From the NCBI RefSeq assembly GCF_037392515.1, contig NC_090295.1, positions 24,840,501-24,904,500 of the forward strand: a stretch of DNA of 64,000 nucleotides, given 5' to 3'. Made by a program: the position numbers and the translations under genes. A model generated the notes under the pieces. That model ran no database searches and was not told the DNA's origin. It saw only the letters and a list, made by a program, of their open reading frames with translations. Positions 37,173 to 46,559 of this stretch are shown piece after piece. Source of the DNA: Haliotis asinina. Its lineage: Eukaryota; Mollusca; Gastropoda; Lepetellida; Haliotidae. Position 1 is the stretch's first letter; each line of letters starts with the position of its first letter.

Positions 37173-37279
37173 TCATTGAACGAGTGTATCTGGGAGTAAC
37201 GGCAGTGCATCCGACTCGTCAGGTGGTGTCTCGGTTGTTTCCGTGTGCGGACGTCGGCTCACCGGGCGGACTGAAGTGC
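37173..37279 (-). CDS. Candidate terminal exon of Ig gene 2
   Basis: After a CTGCTGTAG acceptor, 107 nt of higher GC content read TSVRPVSRRPHTETTETPP then DESDALPLLPDTLVQ and stop with TGA. AATAAA follows about 40 nt later. The composition (Thr, Glu, Pro, Asp) suits a cytoplasmic tail. The exon starts in phase 1. I could not find an upstream exon that joins it without ambiguity, so membership in Ig gene 2 is inferred from strand and position. Confidence 0.45.
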
Positions 37280-37454
37280 CTACAGCAGACAAAGCCATGA
37301 GTACATTACCTGGAATCCCAATATATACCGTGTTTTGTTTTCATTTATTTTTTTAACATATGTGTGAAATATAAGGAAAACACTAAGCCAATACATATGA
37401 GTTTCGCATTCTGGGGTGTGTAATGTATAAATCAACATATGCACGCACATCCGT

Positions 37455-37675
37455 GTCTAGAGGCATGGCAATCAAAGCTGAGCTTTGTCTGGAGATATGG
37501 CTGTGGCAGGTGAACTGTGTCTGGAGACGTGATTGTGACAGTTCAGCTGCGTCTGGAGACATGATTTTGAGAGCTGAGCTGTGTCTGGAGATATGACTGT
37601 GACAGGTGAACTGTGTCTGGAGACGTGATTGTGACAGTTCAGCTGCGTCTGGAGACATGATTGTGACAGCTGAGC
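37455..37675. repeat. Tandem repeat, 33-nt monomer in 99-nt blocks
   Basis: GTGTCTGGAGACATGATTGTGACAG-type monomers alternate in sets of three (differing as GAACTGTGTC, CAGCTGCGTC, GAGCTGTGTC). The period is a multiple of three, and two minus-strand frames stay open across it. Confidence 0.85.
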
Positions 37676-37802
37676 TAGGGTTGTCCAAGTCTCTAAGGTC
37701 AAGGGTGCGGACATCCTTGTCCTCAGTGGAGAGGGGTGGAGTCGTTTTGTTCCTACTCGTGTCCCCTATACTCTAGTGGGAACCACCCACGTAAATACTT
37801 AC

Positions 37803-37879
37803 CGAACTGCGGTGTTCCGTCTCGGTGTCGTGTAACCGTTCATATATGTCGTCAGAATATACAATTCAATCAAAGTATG
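37803..37879 (-). CDS. Candidate short exon, minus strand
   Basis: A T-rich acceptor (TTTTTTTTGTATTCTCAAG) at 37,880 and a consensus donor (GTAAGT) at 37,802 bound 77 nt. One frame is open through it. A second frame, open only in the 3' part, reads SDDIYERLHDTETEHRSS, with a Tyr-x-x-Leu-like signalling motif. It could belong to Ig gene 2 but phase does not settle which frame is used. Confidence 0.3.
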
Positions 37880-37999
37880 CTTGAGAATACAAAAAAAACC
37901 CCAAAAAAGCAGCATTTGATGTGTTGACTTACGTACCATGCAAGAATCACAAGTATCAGCTGACCGTTTGATTAGCAAACTTTGCACCTGTGCTCTTGG

Positions 38000-39110
38000 G
38001 CTGTACCAATATTATCAGTAAGGACGACAAACACCCCTCCTTAATCATTCCAAAACAACTTGTGATTTTATCATCGACATTTGTCTATGACATTCAGTCA
38101 ACAGTGGTGTCATCTTTCCATAAACGATCGTAGCACTGAGGTGATCGTAGCTTCCAGACATTAATATGGCCGTGCGACTGTGAAGTGCTAGGTTTCGTTG
38201 AGCCGGCCAGTTCCTCACAAAGAATTTGGTGACTTCTGCTCCAACGATGGTAACATCATGAACGTCAACGACTTAGTTTACGGACTCTCTCTCACCACGA
38301 AGACGTCAAACTGTGGCAACTGAAGTACTGCTCAACAGCAGGACGTTATACGGCTCATTCAGCATCTCTTGAGGAACAGACATTATACGACGTATATGAC
38401 GACAAATATAATGTCAGTTGTAATTGAAATTCATTGAACAAGTTGACATAGAATGCAATTGATTTCTCTTCGCTGTAAAGTTAGATATGATGGGAATTAA
38501 TTTTGGCAGCAGTCGCTACTTGATATATAAGAGGTTGTTTAGAAGGATCTCTTTGGTGTCCCCGGAACAGCTTAACTTGTTTTTCCCTTTTTTACGATCA
38601 GTATGCAGTAAGACATGATCACTTTCTGTCGCCAGGTGTGGTGGTCTTGCTGAAAGAATGTTGCCATAGTGACAAGTACGGTTCTGAACCGCACGCATGA
38701 ATGGATTAGAGAACATGCATCTTACAACAAGATTGCTCGTTTTCCGCTTGTTAAATGGTTCCGAATCATGAGAGCTGACCTGATCGATCTACGTGACGCA
38801 ATAGAGTATGTTAATATTGGTGAATAAATTCACAGGCGAAGTCGCTATATAAAGCTGTCTCAGTCCCTGAATCACAGTACTTTCCCTTCTGCCTACCTCT
38901 CCCTGCAATGCTAAAGTTCTATTTGAAGCAAGTCTAGATTTCAACAGGTTCAGGATCGTCCATCTCACTGGCTCCTTTTCGATTTCAGCGGGCTTACTAT
39001 CCAGATTATATATTGAGGGACTGCGCGTGAGTCTACCACTACATGTGCTTCTTCCATGTCTGGATTGGAAGAGAACAGAAATGACCGCTCGTCACCTCGC
39101 ATCTTTCCAT
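38000..39110. other. Region between Ig gene 2 candidates, unresolved
   Basis: If Ig gene 2 has a membrane-spanning exon it should lie between 37.9 and 39.65 kb on the minus strand, but I could not identify one. Nothing else is recognised. Confidence 0.35.
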
Positions 39111-39114
39111 AAAA

Positions 39115-39400
39115 CTACCTCCAGTCGCCAAACCAGAAAGCGACCGTTGCGCGACAGCAGATAAAATATCCAAGTGAGAGTAGGCTTACTGGAGTTACAT
39201 CAAATTTGACTTTGTAAACCGGGTCGCGGTCCTGAAAAGCAATACCATTTTGAGGAGTTAGATCACAAAATAAATGTTTATTCTCAACCCCTAGAGTGAA
39301 AGCTTTAACTTTTGGCAAAATATCGGTCTCCTCCCCTGCAGCATCAAAATGGAACAATCTCCCAGAATATCTGACATCTGTCCACAGTCTCTCTTCCTTT
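39115..39400 (-). other. Unrecognised open frame, about 95 residues
   Basis: The minus strand is open from about 39,400 to a stop at 39,115. It contains RYSGRLFHFDAAGEETD, LGVENKHLFCDLTPQNG and FQDRDPVYKVKFDV. The even composition looks more protein-like than chance frames nearby, but there is no domain I can name. It could be an exon, a fragment of a mobile element or noise. Confidence 0.3.
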
Positions 39401-39470
39401 CAACCTTGTTTGGCACTGCTGCCTTTAAAATTACCCTCTGTTATCTTTTAGCGCAAAGAGCACGTCATCT

Positions 39471-39513
39471 CTTCCCAGAAAGGTTACTTGTCACAAGTAA
39501 CCTCTAAGGGAAG
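39471..39513. other. Perfect-looped inverted repeat
   Basis: CTTCCCAGAAAGGTTACTTGT is followed at once by CACAAGTAACCTCTAAGGGAAG. The arms pair almost completely with a minimal loop, so it could be a MITE core or a cruciform-forming sequence. Confidence 0.6.
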
Positions 39514-39657
39514 AGAATAAGAGCACATTTATGAATTTACGCACTCTATAAATAAATTATTATTCAGTGCACCGCTTTTATCATTCACATTTAAATATGG
39601 ACTTCAGAGTGTTATCATTGATAGTGGGTACTCGTGGTTCAAGGACAAAGCACTAAC

Positions 39658-42178
39658 CTCTAATGAGGACCTTGACTGACGACTTCCGGAACTCTCCGTG
39701 TATTTGCCCCTCGCAACTGTAAGTGCCCTGGTCACGCCAGCGGAATCGCTGAACATACAACTTCCGGCTTCTTCTGCTTTGTTGATACACTGACATTATC
39801 CTTGTATAAAACATGTATACGTTAATGCAAGCACTGACTCAACCTTAATGACAATAATGATGTATCCATTCATATAGCGCCTACCTCCACACCAGGTATG
39901 CTTATAGCGCTAACAATCAAAGCAAAGAACGTTATTACCCCGATAAGCCAAGCTGGCTGTTGGGAAGGTGAATGGTCACAATCCCACTTTCCCCTTAGTC
40001 TGGACTGCGATGTTGCGTTCATAGAAATCATTGATACCAGCAAATATGTTAAAATTAAGTTTTGTTCTAAGGTCTTCATATCCTAGACCTAACCCGTTTC
40101 CAATGAAACAAGTAGCACGTGTTTTATCTAGGATTACACTTTCTCAGTAAAGTCTCAGTACATGCGTTACATCTGCCAATTTCTAAATGGGTTCAGTGCA
40201 ACCAGTGTTACGTCAGTCATTACTTGCTATCTGTCTTTTGGCTAACATGTTACCTTTGTTATTGCTTACTATCTTAGTCAGTTCAAACTAGTGTACATGT
40301 ACTTTATTACAATTCGTCATGCTTCAGACATATCCCAAGCATTACATATATCAACACACACGCTTTGAAACTAGAATAACATCTACCTTCCTGGAAATGT
40401 TGAGACTTTCTCTCCAGATGGAGTGTACCATTTTAAATTAGGAGTGAATCCAGCTCCCTGACACGTTCCGTCGCACACAAGGATCAAAAGGGCCCCTCTT
40501 GTAGTGTAGACCGTTCCATTGACAGTTTCTTCATCTTGGTTTTGTAGAAATATGTCCTCGCATGCCGATGCACAGCCTGTATAAGACGTATATATATACA
40601 ATACACAGAACCCAGTTTAGGGAAGACGTGTTACAAGGGTAATCTAAACACATCCCGCTGCTGCCGACAACCACGCATCCAGCAAATTTGAACCAATCAG
40701 AAGCGATGTGACGCGCGGACCTAAGAGAAGACAATATATTAGAATGCATGATATATATACTGCTGACAAAAAGTAAGGGATATTGAACTAACATTGACCA
40801 CTATACGTCCTTGGAACCAAACGCACCGCTGGTGGATATGAAAATGTGGACGTGCAAATGATGAATCAAGGTTCACCCTGGACTTCATGTTGAACCGTAG
40901 CCTAGTGGTAAAAGCGTTTGTTCGTCCCGGGATTCGATTCCGAGCACGGGCACAATGTATGAAGCCCATTTCCGGTGTCCCCCGACGTGATATTGCGGGA
41001 ATATTGCTAAAAGCGGGCTAGAACTAAACTCACTCAATCCAGCAGCACATCATCCATAGAATGAACCGTGACCTTTCTGCCACTGAACACGATACGCGAT
41101 AACCAACCGTGTGTGTCAACAGCAAGGACGACTGACCAAGTCTGGCTGAACTTGGCTAGGCGCTGCAAGAGGAGAGGGACAATCCCAATGGGAGACTGAA
41201 ACACACTGTCTTCGTCGATTAAATGAACGTTTGACAAATCGTGACGGAGATACTGATCTGAAACCTCCCTCTTACCACTGACGTGCTAAAAGATCGCAGA
41301 ACATCTGCTGTCATAATTCACTACGGCTTGTAATGAATTCGTCAACTAAAATACAACTTTGCCGAGAAAGTAATATCTATTAAGGTTTTAACAAAACCTT
41401 GTAGTTAGATCTCCAGCATAGCATTCTTTTCAAGACAGAATATACGTATTTTATACACTGCAATGTGGTATGCGAGGTCGTGTTGCTGTTGCGTGTATAG
41501 CAATCGTTCGGCGCACTGAAAACCTGGGTTCGAATCCATACTTAGGTAAGTGTGTGGAACCTCATTTTGTGAGTCCCATGTCCCCAAGTTGGATGTTGCT
41601 GGAACTTGCTCACAGTGGCGTTAATCAATATCAATGCAATGTTGGACCTGTGAAGATCAGCGTTAGAATTGGCCTTCAGCAACTCATGCTTGTTGGAAGA
41701 AGCGACTAACGGGATCCAGTGTTCATGCTCGCTGAACACATTAACACGTTCATTATCCCAGTTGGCGACATCGATGCTAATGTTGTTAATCACTGGAATG
41801 TCTGGACTCGGTTATTTACAGACCGCCGCGTTATAGCTAAAACGTTGCTGAGTGCGGCGTAAAACAAGAAGCCAGCCAACTGCAATGCTGATTCAAGTTC
41901 CCCTTGCAAACAGAACACGTTATGTATGCAACATAGGTGATCGGCCAGTGATATAAAATAAGTCTATACCTGGGAACTGAAAGAGGAATGAAAGAGACAA
42001 TTTCGATTCATTGAGACAAAAAACTAATTTTCGTGACAGGTATATATGAATTGGCTTGGATGTACACGTATGGTTGCAGTAAGAGAAACACGTTTCTTTG
42101 GCACATGAGAGAGATGGAATATCACATACCTATCACAAGTAATACAGACAATCCCCATCCAAGAGAAACGTTCGTCAT
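39658..42178 (-). CDS. Ig-domain receptor paralogue (Ig gene 2), 5' three exons
   Basis: Exons 42178-42130, 40576-40387 and 39800-39658 join in phase (49, 190 and 143 nt). They encode a signal peptide MTNVSLGWGLSVLLVIG and one Ig domain split at the same place as in Ig gene 1. The third exon is exactly 143 nt in both genes. Shared features are an early Cys (ACEDIFLQN / DCSLQLVP), VCDGTC / LCDASC, KWYTP / AWYDR, the junction GRIMSV / GRVFSV and GTYSCEG / GRYTCAG. The first half carries a glycosylation site NGT. The third-exon acceptor (TTATACAAG) is weak, but the phase and length match supports it. The protein must continue: the last exon ends in phase 1 with donor GTTAGT. Membrane and tail exons are unresolved. 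Confidence 0.78.
39885..40079 (-). CDS. Candidate alternative first exon inside Ig gene 2
   Basis: In the intron between the two Ig-domain exons, 195 open nucleotides start with ATG and end at a GAG/GTAGGC donor in phase 0. They read MKTLEQNLILTYLLVSMISM, a plausible signal peptide, and later a hydrophobic stretch AWLIGVITFFALIVSAIS. The phase does not match the Ig exon 3 start, so it may be chance or belong to another transcript. Confidence 0.25.
40890..41035 (+). repeat. SINE-B copy
   Basis: CCTAGTGGTAAAAGCGTTTG and GGATTCGATTCCGAGC are A- and B-box-like; the body and tail (TGAAGCCCATTTCCGG, GGAATATTGCTAAAAGCGG, CTCACTCA) are clear. It lies in intron 1 of Ig gene 2. Confidence 0.8.
41468..41640 (+). 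repeat. SINE-B copy, diverged
   Basis: It has CAATCGTTCGGCGC, GGGTTCGAATCC and GGATGTTGCTGGAACTTGCTC. It directly precedes a SINE-A copy. Confidence 0.6.
41646..41870 (+). repeat. SINE-A copy, diverged
   Basis: It runs from CTGTGAAGATCAGCGTTAG to GAGTGCGGCGTAAAAC and has lost the CTCA tail. It lies in intron 1 of Ig gene 2. Confidence 0.7.
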
Positions 42179-42382
42179 GTTCTTCTTTCAGCGATCCGCA
42201 CCACACTGAGCAGTAGACTTCACAGACTCGGTAAGTTTAAGTAGACCAACTCTCGGTTTACTAATTAACTTAGTTTCCTTAATTATCCGCACTTCCTGCC
42301 CACCGCGAGTAGTCCGATGGTAGCCACACGGTAGACAGCCGTAACCCCCTTCTGCAGTCTTTTCAGCTCTCATTCACTGACG

Positions 42383-42548
42383 TGGTCAAGAGGGCAGTCT
42401 GGTAGCCTAGGTAAAGTGTTCTCTCGTCACGGTGAAGACCCGTGTTTGATTCCCCGCATGTATATGTACGAGCCCATTCGGGGTGCCCCCTGTCGTGATA
42501 TTTCTGCTCTATTTCTAAAAGCGGTGTAAACACCAACTCACCCACTCT
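42383..42548 (+). repeat. SINE-B copy
   Basis: GTGTTCTCTCGTCACGGTGAAGACC, GTTTGATTCCCCGCATG and CGAGCCCATTCGGGGTGCCC are followed by AAAAGCGGTGTAAACACC and a degenerate CTCA tail. It lies just upstream of Ig gene 2. Confidence 0.75.
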
Positions 42549-42589
42549 CCACCTCGCTAAAAAGAACAACATGTGACCTCTAACACCTC

Positions 42590-43160
42590 TCATGAGGCGG
42601 TATGACCCTGAAAGCTGTCGGAACGAAATGTCTGAAGATTCCTGTAAATTCGAATTGAATTCTAAAACTTCTTACTGCATTCCGAATGCTTTCAAACTAT
42701 TCGGATCAATTCTTGTAACATGCATGAATTGTTTTAACATGACTTTCGAAGTACATTCGAAGTGGAAACATTCGAACTGCATTCTAACTTTATTCTGAAT
42801 ATTCTTCCTGCAATCTAAATATCCTTACTGCATACAATTTTTTTACTGCATTCAAAATATTCTGAACATACTGGAGGTAGAATAGAAAAGACAATTCACT
42901 TCAAAACATAATCAGAATCTCAAATGCGCCTCGAATGAATCAGAATTCATCTTGATTGCTGCTGGGCTTCAGGTGGGATATTCTTCAACTGTATGGGAAT
43001 AATTCGACTGAAGATGGAACAGAGCTCGATTGTACCTCGAATACTCCCCGAATACGTCAGATCGCCCTGAATGCTCTTTATATGAATCCTGGCATCATCA
43101 GAATACTACCGAATCGCATAGAAACGTTGCCACCTGTCACTGAAACGTGACAGCATTTGG
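42590..43160. repeat. Degenerate motif cluster of ATTCGAAT type
   Basis: Frequent variants of TACTGCATTCCGAAT, AATTCGAATTGAATTC, ACATTCGAACTGCATTC and TGAATATTC occur at irregular 15-30 bp intervals. It resembles the GATATC cluster at 29.1-29.5 kb in style but not in motif. Confidence 0.5.
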
Positions 43161-43522
43161 GAGTCTTATTCTTACAAGGCTTCTATATTTTTACATCCTT
43201 TCCCGAAAGCGGTTCGAATTTTGGAAATACTCTTCCTTTCTGACTCATTCTCCTTGATTCCTTTCAGTTCGAAGTACGCGTGAGCCTAAATCTTCTTTGG
43301 CCACGAGGTTTTAGTGATGGAGTCCGATCGACCCCTGGAATTCTCAATGAGGGCCTGACATATATGTACATATCCACGTTCATTATCAGAGAAACTAATT
43401 CTTTCATACCTCTATAGCTAATCAACTGTGTCATCATATACCACATGCCAGTGTAAAAACGCTTTTGGATATGCTCAAGTCAGTGTGAGAGGCGTCCTGC
43501 TATATATTCAGTTTTATATGAG

Positions 43523-43789
43523 AGAGGCTTCTCAGTGAGTGAGTTTAGTTTTACGCCGCACTCAGCAATATTACAGCTATATGGTGGCGGTCTGTAAATA
43601 ATTGAGCCTGGACCAGACAATCCAGTGATCAACAACACGAGCATCGATCTGCGCAATTGGGAACCGATGTGTCAACCAAGTCAGCGAGCCTGACCACCAG
43701 CATACCACAAGCATAATCGCCTTTTATGGCAAGCATGGGTTGCTGAAGGCCTATTCTACCCAGGGACCTTCACGGACAGAGGCTTCTCA
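43523..43789 (-). mobile_element. SINE-A, full length, with 12-bp target duplication
   Basis: The copy starts GTGAGTGAGTTTAGTTTTACG (tail, reverse strand) and ends GGGACCTTCACGGAC. AGAGGCTTCTCA at 43,523-43,534 and 43,778-43,789 is the target duplication. The exact duplication implies recent insertion. Confidence 0.92.
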
Positions 43790-45479
43790 ACGACTGACGA
43801 CAGGTCAGAAGCATCTTTGTATTCAGGGACTGAGCTTCACATGACGACCCTTGATTCGGCTTGAACCTTTTGCTTGACGTGGGAACTTTGGGATTAAGGT
43901 CTCCTTGTGAACCACGTGAGACGGCCTCAAGGCTGGTTATCCAAATACTCTATTCTACTTGAAGTATTTCCAACATGTAGCATCATGCCCAAACTGTGGA
44001 CTGTTTGCCTTTGTTACATTGTACCATACAATATGATACATGTGGCCTGGTTGCATTAATGTTGCACTAAACCAAAAGATTGGACTAGTTGCCTTAGTGT
44101 TGCATTGTATGATCCAGGGAGTAGGCACCTCGTTTGGGTCAGAGGTTAGCACATTTGTCCAGTATCCTTGGACAAGATACTTACATCCAAATTGTCTCAG
44201 TTCACCGTGAGGATGTGCTAGCAATGTGATTGCTTAGTTCATTGCACGCTCTAGACCGTAGTAGATAGTTATATATGTAACGCCTCACAAGTGAGCTGTC
44301 ACTACTGCTCTGTCACTATGGCCAAGTTGTCTTCCTCCAGAAATGTTCCAGGCGTGGTTGTTTTAAAATAGCATCAAAACCCAAGTCATGGCCTTAACTG
44401 TAGTATCAAGCCATATGTTGACCTGGAAGTCATTATAAAATGAAGTCTTACAGAGTATGAAATAGCGTCTGCCCGGTGCCCTGCTTGCTAGTTACATGGG
44501 GGGCTTACACCTATATTTTCTAGCCGGCCCTGTGCGCCAACACATTTTCCGAGGGTATATATTTGTCTATGTCATTGACTACGGGAACATTTCGAAAATT
44601 ATTTATAACTGTAGTAACTAGATAATCAATCAAATTCTTCATGATCAATCAAACTGTAACTTCCACAGATCAGCCTAACCATTTATCTACTCATCCATTT
44701 GCCCATGTGACTGGTCTAGAAACTAAATGTGACTGGTCTAGAGAATGCTTTCAGCCGACGAATGTTGTTGGTTTCTGATGGCAGTGACACTACATGAATT
44801 AACAGTGACCACCAAGTCATTGTTTTATCAAATTTGCTTTTTAAGTTTACATCACTTCTTAAATTATTCATCAATTACTTTCTTTTAACAACATATCTCA
44901 ATTTCCTATATTCAATACAGGGATGGTTACATGTTAACAGGGCCGGCAACATTTTTTAGTTAGCAGCCCAGTGTGCTTCCTGTCGTTTTGAATGAGTTTC
45001 ATACACTAAGTCTTAGCGCTAAGATGATCTAACTCCTGTGCCTTCATGCAGTGGCACTCTGGAAACTGTAGTGCTGCAACAAACAAACAACAAGCTGATC
45101 ATCTTTGTGTTGCATCCTATTCTAAAGATTGGCTTATTCTCTTAGTGTACTATCATACTAAACCAGTTTCTGTTTATGGTTGTGCAGCATTAAAACTGAA
45201 CAATGAATTGGCTGTTATTCTAGAATCACACATGGACAATAGAGTGGTTATCTACCATCACACCCAACCCTTGGCCTACTTGTTCTAGTGTAGCAATATG
45301 CCTGAACAATGGTCTTTTAAGGATATTTGCTTTTCAGATATTTTTAGGACTGTCTCCAAATATGGTAATAAGGGTTGTTTGGTAATTCAGACATGAGTGA
45401 GTGAGTGTGTTTAGTTTTAGGAAAAGAGTCATTTCAAACTCAACTTTCAGGAAACACTTTATTCAGGGTATAAATATTT
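43790..45479. other. Intergenic, no gene seen
   Basis: Around 43,990-44,120 a motif like GTTGCATTAATGTTGCACTA recurs loosely. An 80-residue open frame at 45,046 has no recognisable features. Confidence 0.4.
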
Positions 45480-46115
45480 TCAGAACAGGTGAAAGCAGAA
45501 ACATGTGCTTTACACTTGAACCAGGGGTACACCAGGAACATGTGATTCATACTTTAACCAAGGGTACACCAGGAACATGTGCTTCATACTTTAACCATGG
45601 GTACATGAGGAACATAAGCTTCATACATGAATCATGGGTACACCAGGAACTTGTGCTTCATATTTGTACCAGGGGTACACCAGGAACACGTGCTTCATAC
45701 ATGAACCATGGGTACACCAGGAACATGTGCTTCATACTTGAACCATGGTATACCAGGAACATGTGCTTCATACTTGAACCACTGGTACACCAGGAACATG
45801 TGCTTCATACTTAACCATGGGTATACAAGGAACATGTGCTTCATATTTTAACCTTGGGTGCACCATGAACATGTGCTTCATACTTGAAACAGGAGTACAC
45901 ATGGAATGTGCTTCATACTAGAGCCAGGAGCACACCAGAAACATGTGCTTCAAACTTGAACCAGGGACATGCCAGGAACATGTGCTTCATGCTTGTACCA
46001 TGGGCACACCACTAACATGTGCAACGTACATGAATCATGGGTTAACCAGGAACATTTGCTTCATAGTCTTATAAGGGTGAGACACAAGGAACATATACTT
46101 CATACTTCACACTTC
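45480..46115. repeat. Minisatellite, about 37-bp unit
   Basis: Unit GGGTACACCAGGAACATG plus TGCTTCATACTTGAACCAT, about 17 copies, more diverged towards the right end. Confidence 0.9.
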
Positions 46116-46559
46116 TACAGGGTCTTTTGAGGAGACAATGTAAAAGCCCCTTCCCTGTCCTACCCAAAGTAAGAGACAAACAATATATTTGGGAAAGAGG
46201 CTGGGATAAATGTAACTTATTAATACACAGAAAAATTACAGATACAAATAATGACTATTAACAGCTGACAAGATAATTGTTCACAGAAAAGATGGTGTGA
46301 AGAAATAACAGTTGGGTAATTCTTTTTGGTGAATATAATTAAACATGAAGCAGTAGATAAAATATATTTTATGTAACAAACGTCTGTTATTTTCTTTTTC
46401 TGACACAAACCTCACTATGACTGAAGTAGAGACCTATGTCAGACCAGCTACTAACATTTTAGAAACTGGAGAAAGACACACTGAGGTAGATGGATAATGC
46501 TTCTATACAGAGAGCTGCCTTTCACATCACTTTCTATATTGGATCGACATATTAGGCAC

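Noticed and set aside
45401-45814. 137-residue open frame
   Set aside because: Mostly translation of the 37-bp minisatellite; no domain or conserved context.
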